Source: Whalleya microplaca (Eukaryota > Ascomycota > Sordariomycetes > Xylariales > Xylariaceae). Taken from it: DNA of 64,000 nucleotides. Below the pieces are notes generated by a model. The model was not told the DNA's origin. It did no database searches and was given only the letters and a program-made list of their open reading frames with translations. Positions 34,686 to 46,048 of the stretch are shown piece by piece; within the stretch, counting starts at the first letter, position 1, and each line of letters opens with the position of its first letter. The position numbers were made by a program, and so were the translations under genes. Where the stretch lies: NCBI GenBank assembly GCA_022497155.1, contig MU385758.1:62001-126000 (forward strand), written 5' to 3'.

Positions 34686-35950
34686 ATGTATACCCCAATA
34701 CTGGCCTTGAGCTTAATCACGGCCGTTTTCGCTTTACCTCGACACTTGCCAGCGGCTTGCAGAGAAATTGGGATACCTATTACCGTTTCTGTGCCGCGGT
34801 TCATCATAAATGTGACGGTCGACAACAACTGGGATGCTGTCTCCCTTACGCTGAATCTCACTAGGCGAGATTTCAGTTATCCTACAGACCCGTTGCCTAT
34901 ATCATCCACCTCTCCGCCTGTAGAGAGTACCTATACCATTGGGGCAACGCTCTGCGGGAGCGGAGGATCCATACTGGTGCTGACACATGGAATTATCGAG
35001 TCAAAGTTGTACGATATAGGTACGGGTCACTTAACGACCAGGCTTGGTGCTAACTTTGTGCAGATATTGGCAACCGACCTTCGAAGGCTCCGAGACGTAC
35101 AGCTTCGTCGACGCAGCTGTCGCAGCCGGTTATTCGATCCTTAGCTACGATCGCATAGGTGTGGGCTCGTCCTCCAAGTATGTTTGTCCCCGTGAGTCCA
35201 ATAATTATACTTGTAGCTAACTGGTTCCCTTATAAGGGTCAACGCGCTCTCAGATGCACAGTTTCAGGTAGAGACTGCTGTGCTCGACTCACTCGTGGAT
35301 TATGCACGTAACACTGTCAATGCCAGCAAGGTTGCCCTGATAGGTCATAGTTACGGCTCATACCTGTCGGCAGCATCTGCTAGCCAGACGGATGTAGATG
35401 CACTCGTTCTGACAGGTTTTAGCGGGAACTTTTCTTACTTCGGTCCCTTCCTTGCTGGTTCTGGCTTCCGCGTTGCCAACATTAAGGACCCTGTACGTTG
35501 GGGGGCGCTAGATGCTGGCTACGTGACGGCCTCGGATCTATATGCTGAGACCTACGTGTATTACGCCGAGCCTTATTTTGAGCACCGCGTGGCAGAGTGG
35601 TCATATAATTTCGGGAGTGAACCTTTCGCTGTTGGAGAGCTACCATCGCTGCTGGACACGACTATAGAGTACGAAAATATCACCGCACCAGTGCTGCTTC
35701 TGCAGGGGCAGTTCGATTTATCGGCCTGTGGAGGTAACTGTGTCGGTCTACTTGAAGACACCAAGGGTAAGTTTTCGAAGGCAAAGGTCATCGAGGCTGT
35801 GGATAACCTGGCTGCGGGGTGAGTAGATCTGTCTCTTATCACTAAGATCTTAACATTGACCGCTGCTACAGACACAACCTGAATTTACACAAGATTGCCC
35901 CTCAGGCTTTCGAGATGATATTCAACTTCTTAAAGGCACAAGGAATATGA
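34686..35950 (+). CDS. Secreted alpha/beta hydrolase
   Basis: 365-aa secreted hydrolase in four exons (34686-35008, 35064-35177, 35237-35818, 35872-35950). The signal peptide is MYTPILALSLITAVFALP. The core begins STLxLTHG-like as SILVLTHGIIESKLYW, followed by FVDAAVAAGYSILSYDRIGVG (the strand-helix before the nucleophile). The catalytic triad reads Ser184 in GHSYG, Asp306 in GQFDLSACGG and His341 in AAGHNLNLH. Several N-glycosylation sequons (NVT, NLT, NAS, NFS) support secretion. Exon junctions restore the conserved motifs (SKL|YWQP, SSSK|VNA, AG|HNL). Fungal homologues are of unknown substrate, lipid or ester hydrolysis being likely. It lies between the FAD monooxygenase and the flavoprotein dehydrogenase on the same strand. 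Confidence 0.9.
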
Positions 35951-38055
35951 AATTTTCTACAACAGTGCCTGTATCTTGCCAGTTAATGACGGACCATTGA
36001 TATGTGTCATCCTTCAGGTCAACTGTATGTCTGATAAGAACCATTTCCATAGGTTTGACCTTCCTGAAAGGGGCAGAAAAGATATTACTATTAGTGGACG
36101 AAATATTTTCAATGTATGCCATTAATAACATATTGGCGCGCCATAATATAAATTTATATACCTTCACAACAACCATTCTGGGTATCAATAATAATTACTC
36201 CCGGAAATCATAATGCTCTCGTAATACACGCTTCCTATTGTACTGTACTTAGTCAGCTAAGTCTCACGATGATACGAATTAAAGCCCCGGGTTATAATTC
36301 AACAGATGTCAAGTGCTTAAGCTTGCGGATTTTGTCACCAATACAATCAGGCGCCGACATTGAATTGTAACATGGTCATATGATACGTTCATGTGCTAGC
36401 TATGGTACCTAGCGGGCTTAAACTCAAGGATTAGCTCATTCATTAATTATCAACTGAACGTGAGAATGTCGACGGCCTTCCTATGATCCTAGTGGTAAGC
36501 ATGACCTTAAGGGGGAATCCTTTACACTTGGGAGTGCGGAAATGTGCATCGTATTAGAGCATTGTTCCTGGATCATGAACTTGATAATCAGCTGATTCCT
36601 ACACAGGTGACTACTCTTTATGCATGCTCCCCGGAGACTCGTGCATCGAGTCATTCCATATTAGGCTGTGTAGCAAAGCAGTGCCGGTGTGGGCGTGCAT
36701 AAGCATGCACTAGTAGCAAGCCACACACGGATGGGATTGACGGATACATGATCACACAGGTACTTGCAACCTGTAACTGTACCAGCCTGGAAGACGCGAT
36801 GAAGGTTCTCTCAAATTCGAGTAACTTCTCTCTATCTTTCTTCTCGGTAATACCGAAAAGGGTTTCCCCTAAAATCTTCATTCTCGTTCTCCAGCTAAGC
36901 ATTTTATTAACCAAACCATAGTTAGATAATATACCAAGCTACCCATTTGGTAACCTAGACCCCCAGCTTTCATTCAACTAAAGATGTGTGGCTTGAACTT
37001 GTATATGGGCCTTTGCCATGCCCCAATCCAGCGGCTCGGGTCGCCGACAAAAATCTGGCTACTCACTGTACACCTGCTGTGTAACAGATCTTCGTACGCC
37101 AACGCGACTATATGACACAGGAATTGCGGTCGATTATGAGGAAGAATAGCATAAACAGGTAAGTAAATATTTCCAGATTATATTGCTAGACATGATATTT
37201 TGGGTATCAGGCCTTGATGTATTATGGTCAGAGGGCTTTCGCCAGAACTTTCAGGGGAGTAGAGGTACTCTGCAGTTACCCACCTCATATTATATTAGAC
37301 CATCTCCGTCCCACTTGACAGACAACTTCCTGTTACACCATGGCAGCCTGGCCAATCTTACCAGCAAGAGTCAGAGACGTTGCATTCAGCACTCTGGATA
37401 CTGTGGCGGCTCTGGATGTATGTCTGAGTTGTGACAGTGTTTGACCTGAGCCACTTATGGCTCTTTAGAACGAAACTGATATGCAAAGCTAAGAGGAGCC
37501 CCATAAGCAGGTCCGTCACATCGGACGATGGAAATACGTCTGCCTCCTCATGTACAAATATTGTACGGCATCAGGAATAGCTCTCACTATGAGGCTTATG
37601 AGCTAGAAGCTGATCCATATAGAGGAAGTTTCATGATTTTTATGTATAAACTGATCGTTTTCAACAGTAACATTGCCTTGTGGGTATCTTAGCTCTCCTG
37701 CAAGGTGAGAAGCCCAATGCAACCAAAGGTAATGTCATACGTCTAAGTAATGCTGCGGGGTTGTCCACATTATTTTGTCATGTCTTCTCATCTCCTATGA
37801 AACTTCTACCTACCAGTATGTCTTAAGATATAGTGCCTTTTCCACGACTGACCGGGGCCCTCGCAGCTTAAATTGAAAATCAGCCCATACGGAGCACCTC
37901 AGTGATTTTAAATGCGACCATTTTTTTGCATTCGCGTAACTACTTCACGCTGGTTATTCGGGTCAAATGACCTCAACTACCAGCAGCCCTTTGAAAGTTG
38001 AACGCTGCCAGGATTACCAATTTAGCAACATAGCCACTTAAGAACTGTTATCGCG
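35951..38055. other. Gene-free stretch of 2.1 kb
   Basis: Frames at 36651-36914 (-) and 37183-37434 (+) are open but show no motif, signal peptide or splice partner. Nothing else recognised. Confidence 0.4.
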
Positions 38056-39753
38056 ATGGCAGCTAACGGGAATGGATATGATGTTGATGTCCTCATTGTA
38101 GGAAGCGGCGCAGCTGGGCTTACTGCTGCCCTGACCGCACGCTCACGTGGACTGGACTGTCTGGTGATTGAGAAAGGGTCGAAAATAGGAGGCACATCTG
38201 CTATATCGGGCGGTGCAGTATGGGCCCCTAATAATCCAATCGCCAAAGCCGCAGGTGTTCAAGATAGCCGTGAGCTTGCATTGAAGTACATGGATGCCGC
38301 TATTGGTGACGCCGGGCCTGCCTCTTCAAATGAACGAAGACTTGCATTCATAGATAATGTTCCTCAGATGGTAGCATTCCTCCGGGACCTTGGGTTCAAC
38401 TGGTTTTTCTCTAAATCAGGCCACCCAGACTACTATCCGAACCTTCCAGGGGCACTGTCGAAGGGTGGAAGGTCATTAGAACCTGCTATCTTTTCAGCAA
38501 TGAAACTCGGAGGATGGTGGAGATACTTACTTCGGCCGGATCGAAACATTCTCGCAATCCATAATAATCAGACACCTGGTCTAACACGGCCCATGGCATC
38601 TCTCAGAGACTTCATTGAGGCAATATGGGTCCTTACCAAGGTCAAAATTAGGACGTGGTTCACGCGAGACCCTGTTTCAATGGGCAGTTCGCTCATTTCT
38701 CAGCTGCTTTGGTTGAATGATAATAAGAAGGTTGATATCTGGCGCGAGGCGGAACTTGTGCAGCTAATCATGGGTCCGGATGGTTCCGTCGTAGGTGCTA
38801 AAGTTGATAAGAGCGGCTCACCTATCGAGATCCGTGCCAAGCACGGTGTCCTTCTCTGCGCAGGCGGGTTTGCACGAAATAAGGAGATGCGTGAAGAATA
38901 CGGGCGAGCTCCTTCCAGCACGGAATGGACCATGACCCAGCCATATGGCGACACTGGCGACGCAGTGAGAGCAGGTATGGAAGTCGGCGGAGCTACTGCT
39001 CTCATCGATGACTCCTGGTGGATTCCAGTTCTCAAAGATCCGGTCGACGGGCAAATCAATTTCGCCGTGTTTGAAATGTCTAAACCATTCGCCATTGTTG
39101 TAGATTCTTCTGGATCGCGCTTCTTCGCGGAGGCTGAACCGTACGCTGATGCAGGTCATTCCCAGTATAAGCGTCATGACATCGTCCCAGCTATCCCTGC
39201 TTGGCTGATCGTTGACACAAACCATCGACGCCGATACACACTGGGAACGCTACCCCCTCGTCGGGAGCCGACTGAGGCTTTGGCAGATGGTCGAGTTCTC
39301 AAAGCTGACAGCTTAGAGGAGCTAGCCCACAAGACAGGCGTGGATGTAGCCGGTCTTCGAAAGACAATCGATCATTGGAATGCCATGTGTAAAGACGGCA
39401 CTGATCACGACTTTGGCAAAGGAAGCGACACGTACCAACGCTACCTCGGTGATCCAAATATTAAACCCAACCCAAATATGGGCCCCATTGTGCGAGCACC
39501 ATTCTACGCTACTAAAGTATTCCCTGGCGACCTTGGAACTAAAGGGGGTCTCTTGACTGATGAGCATGCTCGGGTTCTGGGGAAGGACGGTATCCCTATC
39601 CCTGGACTATACGCTGCAGGGAACTCCTCAGCTTCTGTGATGGGTCATAAGTACTGTGGTGCTGGTGCGACAATTGGACCAGCAATGACTTTTGCCTTCA
39701 TCGCAGCTAGACACATGGGGGAGCAAGGCGCGAGACACTTGAATTGTGGATAG
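38056..39753 (+). CDS. FAD-dependent oxidoreductase, 3-ketosteroid delta-1-dehydrogenase-like
   Basis: Single-exon flavoprotein of 565 aa of the FAD_binding_2 / fumarate reductase superfamily. The dinucleotide motif GSGAAGL is at residues 16-22 and EKGSKIGGTSAISGGAVWAPNN near 40-62 is the usual second FAD contact. The C-terminal block PGLYAAGNSSASVMGHKYCGAGATIGP is the signature of 3-ketosteroid-delta1-dehydrogenases. Tyr533 and the glycine in YCGAG correspond to the catalytic Tyr/Gly pair of bacterial KstD (known from that family). Such enzymes insert a 1,2-double bond into 3-keto-steroids; fungal relatives also occur in triterpenoid (fusidane) pathways. No oxidosqualene cyclase or P450 lies in the window, so catabolism or detoxification of a steroid-like compound is equally possible. 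Substrate is an inference. Confidence 0.9.
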   Translation: MAANGNGYDVDVLIVGSGAAGLTAALTARSRGLDCLVIEKGSKIGGTSAISGGAVWAPNNPIAKAAGVQDSRELALKYMDAAIGDAGPASSNERRLAFIDNVPQMVAFLRDLGFNWFFSKSGHPDYYPNLPGALSKGGRSLEPAIFSAMKLGGWWRYLLRPDRNILAIHNNQTPGLTRPMASLRDFIEAIWVLTKVKIRTWFTRDPVSMGSSLISQLLWLNDNKKVDIWREAELVQLIMGPDGSVVGAKVDKSGSPIEIRAKHGVLLCAGGFARNKEMREEYGRAPSSTEWTMTQPYGDTGDAVRAGMEVGGATALIDDSWWIPVLKDPVDGQINFAVFEMSKPFAIVVDSSGSRFFAEAEPYADAGHSQYKRHDIVPAIPAWLIVDTNHRRRYTLGTLPPRREPTEALADGRVLKADSLEELAHKTGVDVAGLRKTIDHWNAMCKDGTDHDFGKGSDTYQRYLGDPNIKPNPNMGPIVRAPFYATKVFPGDLGTKGGLLTDEHARVLGKDGIPIPGLYAAGNSSASVMGHKYCGAGATIGPAMTFAFIAARHMGEQGARHLNCG

Positions 39754-41267
39754 GAGGAGAAAGATCTGTTTTCTTTCTGGTCCTCTTCAGGGGCATTGCG
39801 ACAAGAATTTGAAGATGTCTATTGCGTCTCCAATAGCGATGTTACCAGGCCATGATATTTTAAGGTGTGGACGTGGACCTTTGATCGTGTAACTAATATT
39901 GTCGTCTTGTCTCAATTGAGAAAGTATGGAGTGATAAAGCGACTGCCAAAGCTCAAGTGATATCTCCCTTAGCTAGTAAGCTATGCCATTAGATTAATTA
40001 TGAGAATATTTCGTCTCTGGACCGGGTACTACCTAAGATATTTGTTCAGCATTGTGTACATTAGGTCTACTTTGATGTCTTTCGAGGTTGAGCCTCAAGA
40101 CTATCAAGCCCATTGCCCTGTATTTCGACGTCATTGACTTGCTGCTGATAAGTTCTTGTTAAAGGTGCTGGTCGGGAGGGTGGTTATGGTGGGACCTGGT
40201 AAGGGGGGAGAGGGATTCAATTGCAATACTGTTGTGCAAATGCGTTAAAATAATGTACGGGGGAGATCCTACACCAGTGGTAGATGTGATGACATAAGCC
40301 ATCATACATATTAGTGAAGCTAGAATTTTGATGGGATCATGTAGTGTTAGTCAATTTGGCTTGGAAGTAAATGCATTAAGAATATGAAAGCATATCGCTA
40401 GCTCCCCAATCACCATAAGTCAGGGGCATGCCATGAGACATCAGCTCTGCGAAGGTAGATAAACTACGCGGAAGCTTACGAGATATGTCTAGACAAGGTT
40501 TAGCCTCGAAGACCTAGTGAGACAGCTACTCTTACTGCGTACCAGCTTTGGTGTTACACAATTGTATCCATGCGGCGTAAAGCTCAACCTTCGGCACCGA
40601 ATTGGCATTTGGAGAAATAAATATCGTGGACATCAGGCGTCGAAATTCGGGGCGTATTCCGTAGGATGCTACAGGAGGCATTGTTCGGAGTAATGTTGGT
40701 CTTGTTAGCGGGCCCCGGGCTGATAGTCTTATATATCACGAACCACAATACTACCAGGGTTGCAATTAAGTCCACTGGGACCCTGTGTTGAATTGAATCA
40801 GGATTTTTCCGAAGTACTCCGAGGTGCGTGTCTTCGTGCACGGTATACAGAATGATCTTTGGTCCACAAGAGGCTCTCATAAAACCAGAGAAAATCCACA
40901 TGACAAGCTGCCAGGCAAGCCACTCAGCATGGTCCGGGCCGTTCTTCTCGGTGCCGAACAGACTACAACTCAATGGCAACTTTATATAGATAATCACAAG
41001 GATTTCGAAGTGGCATTCGTAAGTCTTGTAGATATCGTAGTGCTGTCAGTCTAGATGTCATGCGTCAGTCAAGGTGTCACGCTATGTCATTGTTTCTTGT
41101 ATAAAGGGAGAGGAGGTTCGCACCGTTTGTTTGAAAACTATAATCATGCATTCTATACACTCGTTGATAGCTAGTTTGCTTTCATAATCATTTAGAGTTC
41201 TATTGAATACTTCCAATTTCCCATTTTTCCTTGGTGAAATCATACTTCCATTGTCCAACTCTTTCAA
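39754..41267. other. Intergenic region
   Basis: No gene I can support. A 137-codon minus-strand frame (40584-40997) is the longest open frame, without recognisable domain or codon-like regularity. Confidence 0.4.
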
Positions 41268-42574
41268 ATGCGTCTATTCAGCAGTTCAGCACTGATAAGT
41301 GCTTGTGCTGTCATCTTGGTCGTGCAGGAAACAATAGCCAAGCATATTCGGCCGTGTTGTGACAACACTGCGGGCATTCCTATGCCCAAAGAATTCAAAC
41401 ATCTACAAGATAATTACCAGAGAAACATCAAGGCATCTTTAGGGACAGGCACTTGTACAAATGAAAATATTGCCGTACGCAAGTCATGGTGAGCATACCC
41501 AGGCAGCCAAGCCACTCACAGGGGAAATGATACTATTCGTTCAGCTCTGACATTGCTCTAGGGATGATCTTGATGATATAGTTAGACTCGATTATATTCG
41601 CGCTGTGCAGTGTCTGGCATCTAAGCCACCCTGGACAGATAGGAGTTTGGCACCAGGAATTGTTAATCGCCTGGATGACTTCACTTATATCCATATCAAT
41701 CAAACGAACATTATCCATCAATCTGTAAGTCCTACAGCCATAGTATAGGACCAATCACTAAATAAGTTCCTAGGGTTATCTCCTTCCATGGCACCGTCTT
41801 TTCATTTGGCAGCTCGAGCAAGCTCTTCGAGATGAGTGTGGCTACCAGGGATACTTGCCATATTGGGACAACGCTCGATTCTCGGAAGACCAAACTAAGT
41901 CCAAAGTCTTTGATGGAACGATGACCTCCTTAGGAGGCAATGGTCAATATATTCCGCACGACCCTATCAAAGTCATTCTTCCTGGCTTCGCCCACCAAGT
42001 CGCGCTTCCCAAGCCTGCCGGCACCGGAGGTGGCTGCATGACCGACGGTCCCTTCACAAACTTCACGATAAGTCTCGGTCCCGTAGCCAAGGAAGTGATT
42101 GATCCAGACAACAAATATGGATACCAAGCCAATCCTCGTTGTTTATCTCGAGACCTTGACGACCTTTCTAGTATTGGTGCACTCACGTGGGCTAATGCAA
42201 CTACTATCGCGTCGTCGAAAGACATAAAAGCGTTGCGCAATAACATTGAAGATCTCTGGCATAAGAATTCGCACACATACGTCGGGGGTGATGGCGCAGA
42301 CCCCTTCTCTCCTACGAATGACCCGGTGTTCTATCTACTTCACGCACAGATTGACCGTTTATGGGGTATATGGCAAGGGCAGGATCTAGAGAATAGGACA
42401 TATGCCATTGATGGAAATCGCACGTTCTTTGGCTTGGCTCTTGACTACGCCCCAGATGTTTTACCGTCACTAGCTACGATCGATGACCCGCTAGACTTGG
42501 GGCTTGGCTTCAATCCAACTACAAGAGAAGGCATGCCGATGACTGAGTATGGAAGATGCTACATATATGAGTAG
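41268..42574 (+). CDS. Secreted tyrosinase, short form
   Basis: Type-3 copper oxidase acting on phenols, 394 aa in three exons (41268-41488, 41562-41724, 41774-42574). The signal peptide is MRLFSSSALISACAVILVV...A. CuA ligands: His118 (YIHINQT), His126 (IIHQSG) and His135 (LLPWHRLF). CuB ligands: His291 and His295 (LWHKNSHTYVGG) and His318 (DPVFYLLHAQIDRLW). The residue before His318 is Leu, where most tyrosinases have a second His (HH); the copper ligand itself is kept. The CGYQGYLPYWD segment and the CTxEN Cys near residue 65 are typical of the family. The protein stops soon after GMPMTEYGRCYIYE and lacks the long C-terminal propeptide of melO-type enzymes, fitting secreted short tyrosinases. 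Neighbours are the KstD-like flavoprotein and a secreted esterase. Confidence 0.92.
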
Positions 42575-43674
42575 AATATTTTTGATTAAGGCGTAGAGAA
42601 TTGGATATGCATAGGACATTCACGTGCAGCAATTCAGTACGGGGCCCATAATTATTTGTCAAAAAATGTTCTCATTCATTCCAAAGGTAATCATTACGAA
42701 GCCGTTATCTCCGAAAACCCCATGATATCAAAAGAATGACCAGAGAATGTATATTACGTTTCGGAGATTATTATGCCACGCTGCCCAGGTCATAAGCTCC
42801 GTGGGGTAGGCCAGCGGGAAGGACCTGTCATAGTAAGCACTAACTTGCTTCATGTTGTTTCACTAGCTTTATAAACTCACAAACTCACAAGCAGGTCCGT
42901 GAAGGATTGAAGTGCTTGCACATATCTTAGGGTCAATCCGGGACCGAATGTACTACACTGTTAACAACAGCCCAAATTAGAATATTTCTGATATTCCCAC
43001 GAAAGAATATTCGATTCAATGAACATAAGTATCCCATATTACTCTAGCACCTTAAACAAGTCTGAAAGCTGTGAATTAATGAAGCTTAAAGCTCCAGCGT
43101 TTGCTGCTAACGCGACTCTTAGTACCTAATACGATCCAATAGCCTTATCATAGCCAACACCCATGGAGTTTGTGACCCGAATGCCGAGCTGCTGTTGGAT
43201 TAATGAAGCGTGACGAAGCAGACCTTAGTATAATTGTGGGATTTGCGCAATGGCACTGAAATCGAGATACCCAACAAGAATGTATCCAATGATGCAAGTA
43301 ATATTTAGCCTAATCATGTATTTCGGCAAGATAAAAAGCATTGGAAGACTGAAAGCGTTATCATGCGGGGTCGTATCGAAAAGTCATATGTCATCCCCTA
43401 ATGATTAGGAAAAGCTCCAGTCAAAAGACTATACTACCTAGGTGGTGACATTATAGATGATGCGAAAAATGTAGCAAATGTTGTGATACGAAATGATATC
43501 ATATTCTTTCCATTTTCTACAATATATAATTATCTAAAGCATGTTGACTTGGAAGATGGGAGATTCAAATGCTAAGCAGCAGTTATACTAGCTTCAGGTG
43601 TATTTATCCTGCACAGGCAACAACGGTGTGTCTGTCGGTCTCGGTGTCTTTAGTCGCCATTTCAATATATCCCA
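42575..43674. other. Intergenic region
   Basis: AT-leaning spacer with no supported gene or repeat. Confidence 0.4.
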
Positions 43675-45545
43675 ATGATGCAACGGTTCATATTCAGTTG
43701 CATTTTATTTGCAGCCGCCATAGTCAGCCATTGTTATGCCCAGGGAGCTGGTCCCAGCTTTACCGTGAGGACCCTGACAGGAACGTACACAGGGCTACAA
43801 AACTTAGATTATCCAGGAGTCAGGGAATTCCGCAACATCCCATACGCTGAACCTCCAGTTGGCAGCCTTCGATGGAAACCACCAGTGGCTCTACGGCCGT
43901 CCCGGCTTCATCATTTCTCGTACAGATTCCCATCGTCATGTCCTCAGTATTTGACAAGTACCCTGTCCTTGTGGAATGAAGATATCACGGCATTTTCTAT
44001 AGTTACGGAAGACCAGAGCCATCACGCAGGTGCAATGGCCCAGACGACAGCTGAAGACTGCTTACGGTTGGCAATATGGACACCTATTAATGCTACCTCT
44101 CATGATAAGCTTCCTGTAGGCTTATTCTTGCCAGGTGGAAGTTTTAAGGGTGGGGGACTAGAGTACGTATTCTCAAGGCCTTCGGTCTTGCAAACTATTC
44201 CTGGAGGCTTTCATCTAGTCAACATATCACCATAATCCTGAGTGATTGAGTCCGAGTCACCTAGAGGGGTTTTTTACTAATTTCTCAATTAATTTAGTGC
44301 ACCTTACCATAATCCAGCAGGCTGGGTCAGCCGCAGCCAGAAACATATTATGGTGACGCTAAATTACCGGGTTAATATCTTTGGATTTCCCAATGCAGCC
44401 GGTTTGGAAGACCAGAATCTTGGCATACTCGACCAACGACTTGCCCTTGAATGGATATACTCTAACATTGAGGCTTTCGGTGGAGGTCAGTGTCTGGAAT
44501 CATTCATTTCCTTGTTCATTTGCACATGGGGGCAAATTCTCACCCTATTCATGAATTGAGAGTCGTTTGCTCTCTGTCCATCTCTAATAGCTTCTGTAAA
44601 CCATTAAGCAGAGTGCTAACACCGGAATGTGGAGTAGACCCGGACCGCATCACTTTGTGGGGTCACTCGGCCGGTGGTGTTGCCGCGGATGTGCTCAACT
44701 TCGCATACAACGACAACCCCTTAGTCTCCAGCTTCTTTCTTATGTCGGGGGTAGCCACGAGGACATTCTCACAAGGTGACAATGCGTTGCAGACGAATTT
44801 CACATATGTGGCAAAAGAGCTTGGATGCAACTTTCCTGCCGATCCTGAAACGGAAGTGGAATGCATGCGACAAGTTCCAGTCAACCTAATCTTGAACTTC
44901 ATCGGCCGCTATGGGGACGATAAGAAAGAACCAGCATTATTCTTTCGTCCAACGGTTGATCGTAAAATTATTTACGAAAACTACACGGAAAGGGCACAAA
45001 AGGGTCTAATTTCGAAAGTCCCAGCGCTTGTCTCAGATACTGCTAATGAACAATCGAGTTTGGTTGCCTATCCCGTTGACAACTTAGCAGCCGGGCCAAA
45101 TAAGACGAGTGTAGACGAAGGAACCCTAGATGACTTTATTTGCCCTGCGCTTAATTCAGTCAATGCCAGGACCGAGAACAACCTTACCACTTACCGTTAT
45201 CAATATACTGGAAATTATACCAACTTAACACCATTTTGGTGGATGGGAGCTTACCATGGTGCAGATCTACCCATGATTTTCGGCTCGTATAATTTGAACG
45301 GTGGTGCAACAGATTTCCAGAAACGAGTTGCTGACACAATGCAAGACTATATGTTTGCTTTTCTGGCTGACCCCGAACATGGTTTGAAGACCTTAGGCTG
45401 GTCGCCGAGTAAAGTTGGGTCTGACGGTAACGGGCCCATGGTGAGATTTAGTGCAGGTACGGATATAATCAAGAACATTAGCTCTGCTGAAGTGGATAGT
45501 GCGTGTATGGGATTGGGATCTTACAACCCAGATCCGGAATTGTAA
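43675..45545 (+). CDS. Secreted type-B carboxylesterase
   Basis: Extracellular esterase/lipase of the carboxylesterase family, 527 aa in three exons (43675-44162, 44298-44485, 44638-45545; introns of 135 and 152 nt). The signal peptide MMQRFIFSCILFAAAIVSHCYA is followed by GTYTGL and the family block FRNIPYAEPPVGSLRW, then SCPQ and EDCLRLAIWTP. The oxyanion region is LPGGSFKGGG. Catalytic residues: Ser236 (FGGDPDRITLWGHSAGG, rebuilt exactly across intron 2), Glu363 (DTANEQSS) and His432 (GAYHGADLPMIFG). Many NxT/S sequons support secretion. A second ATG three bases downstream is an equally good start. It is the last of the plus-strand enzyme genes, downstream of the tyrosinase; substrate not predictable. 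Confidence 0.92.
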
Positions 45546-46048
45546 GTCGTCTAGGTAGGCGTTTGGCAATCAAATTATTCCATGGGGATTTGGTAGAGTT
45601 CAGTTTTGTTTGCTTACATATGCGACTTAACCTCTGCAATTCTATCACCAAGTGAACGGATAAGCAAATGGATTAGTCGCAGGTCATATTTCTCGAAGTG
45701 ACCAGGTAGTTCAGGAAATTTCAAGTGAAACAGACGTTCTCTATGATCCAGATCTTCAAGGAATTCGCTGCCACGAGTTCTATCGAGAATGTCAACCTTT
45801 GTCCGATAATGTAGAACCTTCAGATATAAAACGTCTTACCTCTATCACAGAGTCTGATTCCCAGGGAAGAAGCACACCTAAGTTTCCCTCAGGCACTATA
45901 TCGCAAACGTATACTTGCTTGGAAACCATCCTGCTAGGAGACGGCGTATCCACATGACATACATAATTTCTTGTGAAGGCAACGTCAGTGCCATCCATTC
46001 CATCAGAATAGTCTTGATCTCTCGTAGAAGAAGACACCAGATCTCAAT
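45546..46048. other. Intergenic spacer
   Basis: No gene seen. Confidence 0.35.

Noticed and set aside
40584..40997. 137-codon minus-strand open frame
   Set aside because: No domain, signal peptide or splice context; composition fits chance.
29132..45545. Classical secondary-metabolite cluster
   Set aside because: No PKS, NRPS, terpene cyclase, DMATS or RiPP precursor seen, and spacing is wide; reported only as a possible catabolic neighbourhood.
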